DNA of 10,096 nt from NCBI GenBank assembly GCA_030692145.1, contig JAUYCU010000041.1, positions 1 through 10,096 of the forward strand, read 5' to 3'. This document shows positions 1-5,971 of the stretch, one piece after another; the first letter of the stretch is position 1; every line of letters starts with the position of its first letter. The notes beneath the pieces are model-generated. The model ran no database searches and was not told the DNA's origin. It was given only the letters and a program-made list of their open reading frames with translations. This stretch comes from a bacterium. Its GTDB lineage: Bacteria; Patescibacteriota; Minisyncoccia; RBG-13-40-8-A. The position numbers were made by a program, and so were the translations under genes.

Positions 1-243
1 GATAATCAAAGCTCTAACCAGGGCAGAGGAGAATTCCACGTTATTTTTGGCAATATCCAATTCGTAAAGGTCGTGGATATAAAAAACAATCAGCCAGACG
101 ACATAGATTATGGAAAAGGGAAGAAGATGTCTTTTGAAGACTTCTAAATCAAAACCCCGATAGCGTACGCTTAAAGCGACGATCAGGGATGCATATAAAA
201 CAATAACATCTCCCAGTAAAAGGATTAGTTTTTTGGCCTTCAT
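1..243 (-). CDS. Probable membrane sugar transferase (polyprenyl-phosphate glycosylphosphotransferase type), N-terminal part only
   Basis: The first 81 codons are visible and the gene continues past the left edge. The protein begins MKAKKLILLLGDVIVLYASL. It has a hydrophobic segment at about residues 5-25, a short basic loop containing RYRG, and a second hydrophobic segment at about 42-60 that ends in FYIHDLYE. Two early membrane helices followed by an 'F-Y-x-x-x-L-Y' stretch fit the N-terminal membrane region of bacterial sugar transferases, which move a sugar phosphate from a nucleotide sugar to undecaprenyl phosphate. The catalytic domain lies outside the window, so the family call is an inference from the N-terminus and from the neighbouring glycan genes. 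The ATG at 243 is the only plausible start seen; no Shine-Dalgarno sequence precedes it. It is transcribed divergently from the O-antigen ligase-like gene. Another multi-pass glycan membrane protein is the main alternative. Confidence 0.6.
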   Translation of the reverse strand, partial: MKAKKLILLLGDVIVLYASLIVALSVRYRGFDLEVFKRHLLPFSIIYVVWLIVFYIHDLYELDIAKNNVEFSSALVRALII

Positions 244-308
244 GATAAATGTTCGAAATGTTTGAAATGTCAATTATTGTTTCGTCAAAAATTTCTTACC
301 GAACAAGC

Positions 309-376
309 GAATAAGATGAGCGATCGGACAAGATCCGACTGCGTCGGACCGATTAAGCATCTCGCTCATCCTATTC
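309..376. repeat. 68-bp nested palindrome in the divergent spacer
   Basis: The outer arms are 309-323 and 362-376, pairing 14 of 15 bases (one A/C mismatch, 314 with 371). Inside, 324-327 pairs with 349-352 (TCGG/CCGA), and a perfect 6-bp hairpin (TCCGAC, loop TGC, GTCGGA) occupies 334-348. The unpaired stretches are 328-333 and 353-361. No T-tract directly follows on either strand, and it lies upstream of both divergent genes, so it is not placed as a terminator. It ends 18 bp before the -35 box of the ligase gene. It could be a REP/MITE-like element or a regulatory palindrome. Its architecture resembles that of the palindrome at 5837-5907. Confidence 0.7.
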
Positions 377-394
377 TATCGCAAATTATCTTGA

Positions 395-423
395 TTGACA
401 ATAGGAATTAATAAAAATATAAT
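395..423 (+). promoter_or_regulatory. Consensus sigma-70-type promoter for the O-antigen ligase-like gene
   Basis: TTGACA at 395-400, a 17-nt AT-rich spacer, and TATAAT at 418-423: both boxes match the consensus exactly. A start of transcription about 7 nt after the -10 box would fall near 430, only about 5 nt before the ATG at 435. The mRNA would therefore be nearly leaderless. Confidence 0.8.
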
Positions 424-434
424 ACATAATACAT

Positions 435-2675
435 ATGGAAAATTCTTCGCTTTACGTAAAAATTCTGAAATGGGGAATTTTTATTTCCCTGTTTTTGCCT
501 TTGGTTATATTTTCCCAGTATATATCGCCGTTCCATTTCGGGAAAATGATTATTTTTCGTATCCTCGTGGAATTGATGGCGGTATTTTATTTTGTTTTGA
601 TTCTGATTGATAAGAGTTATCGGCCGAAGTGGAGTCCGGTGCTTATAGGTTTCTCTGTTTTTACCGTGCTCTATGTTCTGATGGGTATAATCGGAGTAGA
701 TTTTTACAACAGCTTTTGGGGCTCATTAGAAAGAATGGGGGGAATTTTCAGTTTTTTGCATTTTTGGGTTTATTTCGTGATATTAATCAGTATCATTAAA
801 TCAAAAAAAGACTGGCAGAAAGTTTTGAAAATTTCCGTTTTAGTCGGTTTTCTTTCGATTCTCTTCGCTTATGGGCAAAGATTGGAATTGGGTAATTTTT
901 TTGTCGGTTGGCAACACGGGGAGAGGGTAATTGGTACAATCGGCAATCCTGCGTTATTTGCGGGATATCTTTTGTTTATAATTTATCTCGCTTTATTGTT
1001 CCTGTTGCAAAAAGAAACGCCAATTAAGGAAAAAGGATTTTTTGTCGCCGTAATTATTTTGGGCGTTCCGGTTCTTCTGATGACCGCGGTTAGGGGGGCA
1101 ATGCTTTCGCTTTTGGGCTCGGCGTTGCTTTTGATATTATTTTTTATTTTTAAAGCATCGAGCAAAAAGGCAAGAATCGGACTTTTAATCGCAATTATTC
1201 TGATTGTGAGTCTGGCCGGTATTGCCTGGACAAATAAAGACAGTTCCTGGGTTAAAAATATCAGTTGGTTGAGTCGCTTAACCGACATTTCTAAAGGCAC
1301 GGATACGATTCAGACCCGTTTGTGGTCCTGGGATAGTGCAATAAACGGGTGGAAAGAAAGGCCGATATTCGGTTGGGGTCCGGAGAATTTCACTTTTCTG
1401 CACATGAAGTATTTCGATGCCCGGCATTTTACGCACATGGGTTCGGAAACAATTTGGGACAGGGCGCATAATATGGTTTTGGAACAGCTCTCGACAACGG
1501 GTGTTGTCGGACTCTTAAGCTATTTGTCGATTTTCTTCATCATCTTTTATCTGCTAGTAAAAAGATTTAAGCAGGGAAGGGTAGATAAGATAGATTTCGG
1601 GGTGGTAGGCGTGATGATTATTGCTTATTTCGGACAGAATCTTTTTATTTTTGATACTTTCGCCAATTATTTTCTGTTTTTTCTATCCTTGGGATATATA
1701 AATTTTTTAACCCAAGATTCTTTAAAAGAAGAGAATACCGAGCAAGAGAAAACAATAATACAAAAAACCCCTTCTCCGTTTTTGATAACTATTTTGTTGA
1801 TTTTGGCGATAATTCTCGGTTATCAGACGGGAATAAAACCCGCACAAGCAAATTTTGCCTGTACTCGGGCGATTATCGCCGGTAGAGATGGCAATGGTCA
1901 GAAAGCACTTGATAAGTATCGCGAAGCTTTAAACTACAAAAACCCTCAAGGAGCGTATGAAATAAGGCATAAATTGGCTGCTTTTGTTATTCAGGTTGTG
2001 GATTCGCAAAGGCAAAAAAATAAAGATTTTGACCCTGCTATATTGTATTACGCAATAAGCGAAACGGAAAAAAATGTCGAAAAATATTCTCTCGATACAA
2101 CCCCATATTTGTATATCGGGAGAATGTATATTCTTCTGATGTCGAAAGAACCCGGCGCAGGAGATAAGGCGGAACAATATATTCAAAAAGCAATTGACTT
2201 GAATCCCAATAATCCGAGAATTTGGTACGAGATGGGGCAAGCAAAGTTATCTAATAAAAAATACCAAGAATCTTACGACAGCTTTAAAAAAGCCTTGGAT
2301 TTAAATCCGAAAGTTAATCTTTCCTGGTGGTTTTTAAGTAACGTTGCTTTTCAGCTGGAGAGATATGACGAAGCCGTTTACGATGCGGAGAAGGCAATCG
2401 AACTCGGTTACAGCGGGTATCAAAGTAGTATCACCGATTTAATGCGCTTGGTCACGATTTACGAAAAATCCGGCAATTATTCCAAGGTTTTGGAATATTA
2501 TATTATGGCAGCAGAAGAACAGCCACAAAATCCTCAAATTCACGCTTCTTTGGCAGTTGCTTACGCAAAGATGGGGTATAGGGACGAAGCAATAAAATCT
2601 GCCCTAAAAGCCGCAGAATTGGATCCGGGATTTAAGGACGAAGCGGATAAATTTATTCAATCTTTAAGCCGTTAA
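435..2675 (+). CDS. O-antigen ligase/polymerase-like (Wzy_C) membrane protein with C-terminal TPR repeats
   Basis: This 746-residue protein probably polymerises lipid-linked glycan or transfers it to an acceptor on the outer face of the membrane. Residues 1-467 hold about 12-13 hydrophobic helices. A large extracytoplasmic loop at about 266-355 carries the family signature: TRLWSWDSAINGWKERPIFG (294-313), then DRAHN (342-346), then TTGVVGLLSYL. R220 in AVRGAML and H345 in RAHN occupy the places of the Arg and His known to matter in WaaL-type ligases (family knowledge). Residues from about 475 to 740 are soluble TPR-type helix pairs, clearest at 555-590, 593-626, 627-660, 666-697 and 700-733, with the usual 'A-x-x-L-x-P' spacing. 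The TPR part would sit on the outside and may bind an acceptor or partner. The ATG at 435 fits the promoter just upstream; there is no Shine-Dalgarno site. Ligase versus polymerase versus protein glycosyltransferase cannot be decided from sequence. Confidence 0.85.
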   Translation: MENSSLYVKILKWGIFISLFLPLVIFSQYISPFHFGKMIIFRILVELMAVFYFVLILIDKSYRPKWSPVLIGFSVFTVLYVLMGIIGVDFYNSFWGSLERMGGIFSFLHFWVYFVILISIIKSKKDWQKVLKISVLVGFLSILFAYGQRLELGNFFVGWQHGERVIGTIGNPALFAGYLLFIIYLALLFLLQKETPIKEKGFFVAVIILGVPVLLMTAVRGAMLSLLGSALLLILFFIFKASSKKARIGLLIAIILIVSLAGIAWTNKDSSWVKNISWLSRLTDISKGTDTIQTRLWSWDSAINGWKERPIFGWGPENFTFLHMKYFDARHFTHMGSETIWDRAHNMVLEQLSTTGVVGLLSYLSIFFIIFYLLVKRFKQGRVDKIDFGVVGVMIIAYFGQNLFIFDTFANYFLFFLSLGYINFLTQDSLKEENTEQEKTIIQKTPSPFLITILLILAIILGYQTGIKPAQANFACTRAIIAGRDGNGQKALDKYREALNYKNPQGAYEIRHKLAAFVIQVVDSQRQKNKDFDPAILYYAISETEKNVEKYSLDTTPYLYIGRMYILLMSKEPGAGDKAEQYIQKAIDLNPNNPRIWYEMGQAKLSNKKYQESYDSFKKALDLNPKVNLSWWFLSNVAFQLERYDEAVYDAEKAIELGYSGYQSSITDLMRLVTIYEKSGNYSKVLEYYIMAAEEQPQNPQIHASLAVAYAKMGYRDEAIKSALKAAELDPGFKDEADKFIQSLSR

Positions 2676-2680
2676 TTCTA

Positions 2681-2709
2681 TTGACAATAAAAATAAAAAG
2701 TATTATTAA
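2681..2709 (+). promoter_or_regulatory. Probable promoter for the decarboxylase-glycosyltransferase fusion gene
   Basis: TTGACA at 2681-2686 is followed after 17 nt by TATTAA at 2704-2709 (4 of 6 consensus bases). A better hexamer, TATTAT at 2701-2706, would leave only a 14-nt spacer. With the 17-nt spacing, transcription would start at about 2716, at or next to the ATG at 2717, again giving a leaderless mRNA. The box begins 6 nt after the ligase stop codon, so the gene may also be reached by read-through. Confidence 0.5.
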
Positions 2710-2716
2710 ATAGGTA

Positions 2717-4819
2717 ATGGCCAAAAAACTGAAAATATTGGTTACCGGGGGCGCCGGATTCATTGGTTCGCACCTCTGTGAATATTTATTGAATCAAGGA
2801 CATAATGTAATATGCCTTGATAATTTTTTTACCTCAAGGCGAGAGAATATCGCACATTTATTTAAAAACAAAAACTTTAAACTGATAAAACATAATATCA
2901 ATAAACCGTTGCCCATAAGAAAAATCGGCAAAGTCAACAGAATTTATAATTTAGCTTGTCCCGCGTCTCCTTTGCATTATCAATTTGACCCCGTGGAAAC
3001 CACAAAAACCAATGTTGTGGGCGCAACCAATGTTTTGGAATTGGCGCGTCAAACCGGAGCAAGAATTCTTCAGGCTTCAACTTCGGAAGTTTACGGAGAC
3101 CCCAAAGAACACCCTCAAAAAGAAACATATAATGGTTCAGTTAGTCCGATTAGTCCACGCGCCTGCTACGATGAAGGAAAAAGGTGCGCGGAAACGCTTT
3201 TTATGGATTATTACCGGCAGTATGGTATTGAAATTAAAATCATCAGGATTTTTAATACCTACGGACCAAGAATGGCCGTTGGCGACGGACGGGTTGTTTC
3301 CAATTTTATTATTCAGGCCCTAAACGGAGAAGACATTACTATTTACGGAGACGGAAATCAAACCAGAAGTTTTCAATATGTAAGCGATACAGTTGAAGCA
3401 ATGACCAGAATGATGGAGACATCCAAAGATATAATCGGTCCAATAAATATAGGAAATCCGTACGAAATAACCATTAAGGAGTTATCCGAAAGAATTTTAA
3501 GTTTGACGAAATCTAAAGGAAAACTTATTTTCTTCCCTTGTCCCGAAAATGACCCGGTGCATCGTCAACCGGATATAACACTGGCCAAAAAATTTCTCAA
3601 TTGGCAGCCGGAAATCCTACTTGAAGACGGACTAAACAAAACAATCGATTATTTTCGCGGACAATTGAAATACCGCGACAGAAGGGCTTTGGTTTTTGCT
3701 TTCAGTTATTTGCCGTTTATCGGCGGAGCCGAATTGACGCTGGCGGAAACAATAAAAAATATGCCCGGAGTCAAATTCGATATTATTACCGCCAATCTCG
3801 ATAAAAAATTGCCGGCATTCGAAGAATCGGGAAATCTGAATATTTACAGAATCGGAGGGGGTTCAAGAATCGATAAAGTACTTTTTCCTTTCAGGGCATT
3901 TTTAAAAGGCTGGAGGCTTTACAAGAAGAGAAAATATAATTTGATTTGGGCAAACAGTTCGACTTACGCCGGCTTGGCGGCGATGCTTCTGAAATTGAGA
4001 TTTCCCGGAACCAATTACTTTCTGACCATAAGAGAATCCACACCCGAGAAAAGATTGAATTTTCTGTTCCGTTTTATTCCTTTTTACAGATTAGTTTACA
4101 AGAAAGCGGACTTTATCCAGGTGGCGGGCTCTTCTTTCGAAAAAAGAGTTCGGCAATTCGGATACAATGGCGTGGTTTCGATTATTCCCGGGGCGGTAGA
4201 TATTAAGCAATTTAAAACAGATTTTCCCGATTCAAAGCAAATTGATTTAAGGAATAGACTTGGTATCAACCCTTCGGAAAAGATTATTGTGAGTATTTCC
4301 CATTTTGTTGAACAAGACGGACTGGAACACCTGATAAAGGCAATTTCATTCTTAAAAGACACAAATGCCAAATTTTTAATTATTGGGGAAGGAAGCGAAA
4401 AGGAACCTCTGGAAAAAATGGCTGAAGAAACGGGGATAAAAAACAGGATTTTGTTTTTGGGATACATTAGCAATCCGGAAACAATAAAGATTTTGAGAAT
4501 AGCCGATTTATTGGTCAGGCCGGCGATTTCCGGCGGTTCGGGAATTACGATTTTGGAAGCAATGGCGGCAAGAACCGCGATTATCAGCACCTTAGCCGGA
4601 GGAGCAAATGATTTTTTGATAGACAATAAAACGGGTCTGGTTATCGACGATTTGACTCCGGAAATTATTGCGGAAAAAATAGATAAACTTATTAAAGACG
4701 ATGAATTGAGAAACCGATTGATTGTAAATAGCGAGAAATTGATTATTAAAAAATATTACTGGGAAAAAATAAATTCCAAAATGAGAAACATTTTGGAAAG
4801 ATTGCTTTTTATCGGATAA
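2717..4819 (+). CDS. Fusion: UDP-glucuronate decarboxylase (UDP-xylose synthase) + GT4-type glycosyltransferase
   Basis: This 700-residue cytoplasmic protein is two enzymes in one frame. Residues 1-315 are an extended SDR of the UXS type, which converts UDP-glucuronate to UDP-xylose via a 4-keto intermediate. Visible motifs are the NAD-binding TGGAGFIGSH (10-19), LACPASPLHYQFDPV (79-93), STSEVYGDP (121-129), CYDEGKR with Y151/K155, FNTYGPRM, DGRVVSNF and VHRQPDI (R283). E124, Y151 and R283 match the residues reported as catalytic in UXS. After a linker of about 10 residues, 324-700 form a GT-B fold glycosyltransferase of the GT4 kind: FIGGAELTLAE (334-344), IIPGAVDIKQF (489-499), ILEAMAA (612-618) and a C-terminal helical tail. 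The usual GT4 donor-site residues are altered: H529 replaces Arg, D534 replaces Lys, and G604/G605 stand where the first Glu of EX7E is expected. The frame is continuous across the junction. The next gene starts 4 nt after the stop, so the two are probably cotranscribed. Confidence 0.88.
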   Translation: MAKKLKILVTGGAGFIGSHLCEYLLNQGHNVICLDNFFTSRRENIAHLFKNKNFKLIKHNINKPLPIRKIGKVNRIYNLACPASPLHYQFDPVETTKTNVVGATNVLELARQTGARILQASTSEVYGDPKEHPQKETYNGSVSPISPRACYDEGKRCAETLFMDYYRQYGIEIKIIRIFNTYGPRMAVGDGRVVSNFIIQALNGEDITIYGDGNQTRSFQYVSDTVEAMTRMMETSKDIIGPINIGNPYEITIKELSERILSLTKSKGKLIFFPCPENDPVHRQPDITLAKKFLNWQPEILLEDGLNKTIDYFRGQLKYRDRRALVFAFSYLPFIGGAELTLAETIKNMPGVKFDIITANLDKKLPAFEESGNLNIYRIGGGSRIDKVLFPFRAFLKGWRLYKKRKYNLIWANSSTYAGLAAMLLKLRFPGTNYFLTIRESTPEKRLNFLFRFIPFYRLVYKKADFIQVAGSSFEKRVRQFGYNGVVSIIPGAVDIKQFKTDFPDSKQIDLRNRLGINPSEKIIVSISHFVEQDGLEHLIKAISFLKDTNAKFLIIGEGSEKEPLEKMAEETGIKNRILFLGYISNPETIKILRIADLLVRPAISGGSGITILEAMAARTAIISTLAGGANDFLIDNKTGLVIDDLTPEIIAEKIDKLIKDDELRNRLIVNSEKLIIKKYYWEKINSKMRNILERLLFIG

Positions 4820-4823
4820 AAAT

Positions 4824-5732
4824 ATGAAAGTAATTGTAACTGGCGGAGCCGGATTTATCGGTTCACATTTAGTTGATGCCCTTATCGAAAGGGGTTTTGA
4901 TGTTATTATTATTGATAATCTTTCTACGGGTAAAAAAGAGAATCTGAATCCGAAAGCAAATTTTTATCAGGAGGATATTCGGGATTTGGAAAAAATAAAG
5001 CCTATATTCAACGGCGTTGATTATGTTTTCCATTTGGCTGCGAGACCTCGGGTTCCTTATTCTGTAGAATTCCCTCATGAGGCCCATGCGAATAACGCAG
5101 TGGGGACATTACATGTTTTGATTTCTGCGCGAGATGCCGGAGTAAAAAAGGTGATTTTTTCTTCTTCGTCTTCGGTTTATGGAGATCAGGATAAATTGCC
5201 GCTTCATGAAGAAATGATCTCGACCCCAAAAAGCCCTTACGCTTTGCAAAAATTTATCGGAGAACAATATTGTCGTTTATTTTATGAGCTCTATGGATTA
5301 CCGAGCGTTTGTTTGCGCTATTTTAATGTTTATGGTCCGAGAATTTCTTTTGACGGTTCTTATATTCTGGTAATTGGCAAGTTTTTGCAGCAAAGACTGA
5401 ATAATGAACCATTAACCATTGAAGGGGACGGAGAACAAACAAGAGATTTTACCTATGTCAAAGATGTAATTATGGCTAATATTTTGGCGGCAGAGAGCGA
5501 TAAGGTTGGCAAGGCAGAAACAATCAACATTGGTGCAGGAAATAATCATAGTGTAAATAAAATTGCCGATTTAATCGGCGGAGAAATTATAAATCTACCT
5601 CTTCGCCAAGGAGATATGCGGCATACTCTGGCCGACATTGCCAGAGCAAAAGAGCTTTTGGGCTGGGAACCTACGGTTCACATTGAAGAAGGTATTGCGG
5701 AGATTAAAAAGTGGCTTGGGCTTGACAAATAA
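4824..5732 (+). CDS. NAD-dependent UDP-sugar 4-epimerase-like SDR
   Basis: This 302-residue extended SDR has the normal family length. It has the Rossmann motif TGGAGFIGSH (6-15), the acidic D31 after the second strand (IIIDNLSTG) typical of NAD binding, HLAARPRVPYS (70-80), SSSSSVYGD (113-121), the catalytic pair Y139/K143 in SPYALQKFIGEQ, RYFNVYGPR (165-173), and DGEQTRDFTYVKDV (202-215). This pattern fits UDP-glucose/UDP-GlcNAc/UDP-GalNAc 4-epimerases of the GalE/WbpP kind, which flip the C4 hydroxyl of a nucleotide sugar. The exact substrate cannot be read from sequence. A dTDP-sugar or other UDP-sugar SDR is possible. It starts 4 nt after the fusion gene with no Shine-Dalgarno site, which suggests translational coupling. 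It supplies activated sugar to the same glycan pathway. Its last codons overlap a promoter-like -35 box at 5722-5727. Confidence 0.85.
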   Translation: MKVIVTGGAGFIGSHLVDALIERGFDVIIIDNLSTGKKENLNPKANFYQEDIRDLEKIKPIFNGVDYVFHLAARPRVPYSVEFPHEAHANNAVGTLHVLISARDAGVKKVIFSSSSSVYGDQDKLPLHEEMISTPKSPYALQKFIGEQYCRLFYELYGLPSVCLRYFNVYGPRISFDGSYILVIGKFLQQRLNNEPLTIEGDGEQTRDFTYVKDVIMANILAAESDKVGKAETINIGAGNNHSVNKIADLIGGEIINLPLRQGDMRHTLADIARAKELLGWEPTVHIEEGIAEIKKWLGLDK

Positions 5733-5750
5733 TTTATGGTTTGCTAGGCT
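5722..5750 (+). promoter_or_regulatory. Probable extended -10 promoter for a small RNA
   Basis: TTGACA (5722-5727) lies in the last codons of the epimerase gene. After a 17-nt spacer comes TAGGCT (5745-5750), preceded by the extended -10 dinucleotide TG at 5742-5743. The -35 box is perfect but the -10 box matches only 3 of 6 positions. Predicted start is near 5757. No protein start follows, so it would drive the short terminated transcript 5757-5836. Confidence 0.45.
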
Positions 5751-5756
5751 TAAAAT

Positions 5757-5836
5757 ATTGAATGGGTTCTGCCGAAAGGCAAAATCTCTTTACTTGGGGA
5801 GAAACCTCTGGCTTTTAGTCGAGGTTTCTTCTTTTT
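5757..5836 (+). ncRNA. Candidate small structured RNA or riboswitch-like conditional terminator (about 80 nt)
   Basis: I see a compact three-way junction by hand folding. The closing helix is 5764-5768 with 5803-5807. Hairpin A is 5770-5781, with a 4-bp stem and a GAAA tetraloop. Hairpin B is 5785-5790 with 5797-5802, ending in two G-U pairs. The closing strand and the 3' side of hairpin B are also the 5' strand of the terminator stem (5798-5808). The junction and the terminator therefore cannot form together, which is the layout of transcription-terminating riboswitches. I do not recognise it as a known riboswitch class or RNA family. It could equally be a stand-alone small RNA from the promoter at 5722-5750, or merely the 3' UTR and terminator of the glycan operon. 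Function is unknown. Confidence 0.4.
5798..5836 (+). terminator. Rho-independent terminator after the glycan operon
   Basis: The stem pairs 5800-5808 (AGAAACCTC) with 5821-5829 (GAGGTTTCT) perfectly. It extends inward, past a bulged T at 5809, by 5810-5813 with 5817-5820 (one G-U), closing on a TTT loop. G5798 and G5799 can add two more pairs with C5831 and T5830. The T-rich tract TCTTCTTTTT ends at 5836. It closes the epimerase transcript and any small RNA started near 5757. Confidence 0.82.
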
Positions 5837-5907
5837 ACCCCGTAGTGAATTTTGGATTAATTTTATTGAGTTGATGCTTCGCATCGGTCCAAAATCTACT
5901 ACGGGGT
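5837..5907. repeat. 71-bp palindrome between terminator and promoter
   Basis: The arms 5837-5856 and 5888-5907 pair in 18 of 20 positions; the only mismatches are two adjacent bases opposite 5895-5896. An inner hairpin at 5873-5885 (GATGC, loop TTC, GCATC) lies close to the right arm, while 5857-5872 is unpaired. The right arm is followed by TTATTTTT, so it might act as a second, tandem terminator. The other reading is a REP/MITE-like insertion or regulatory palindrome, because the palindrome at 309-376 has nearly the same length and asymmetric layout and also lies just upstream of a consensus promoter. Confidence 0.68.
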
Positions 5908-5935
5908 TTATTTTTGGGCCGTGAAGTTGATATGG

Positions 5936-5965
5936 TTGACACATATAGTTTGTTCAATCTATAAT
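5936..5965 (+). promoter_or_regulatory. Consensus sigma-70-type promoter for the peptidase-secA unit
   Basis: TTGACA at 5936-5941, an 18-nt spacer, and TATAAT at 5960-5965: both boxes match consensus exactly. Transcription should start near 5972, giving a leader of about 105 nt before the ATG at 6077. This differs from the ligase promoter, which leaves almost no leader. Confidence 0.8.
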
Positions 5966-5971
5966 TAAAAC

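Noticed and set aside
244..300. Promoter for the minus-strand sugar transferase: TTGACG (288-283) or TTGACA (273-268) on the minus strand.
   Set aside because: Neither has an acceptable -10 box at 16-18 nt, and the second would put the transcription start inside the gene.
3650..3700. Possible frameshift or missed stop joining two separate genes at the decarboxylase-glycosyltransferase junction.
   Set aside because: The frame is continuous, both domains are complete, and no start codon with upstream signals marks an independent second gene.
5751..5756. TAAAAT as a better -10 box for the small-RNA promoter.
   Set aside because: It is 23 nt from the TTGACA box, too far for a normal sigma-70 spacing, so TAGGCT with extended TG was preferred.
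5800..5829. The hairpin with a CTTTTAG-like tip recalls the subterminal hairpins at the ends of IS200/IS605 elements and TnpB guide RNAs.
   Set aside because: No transposase or TnpB reading frame and no matching opposite end lie nearby. The stem plus T-tract is fully explained as a terminator.
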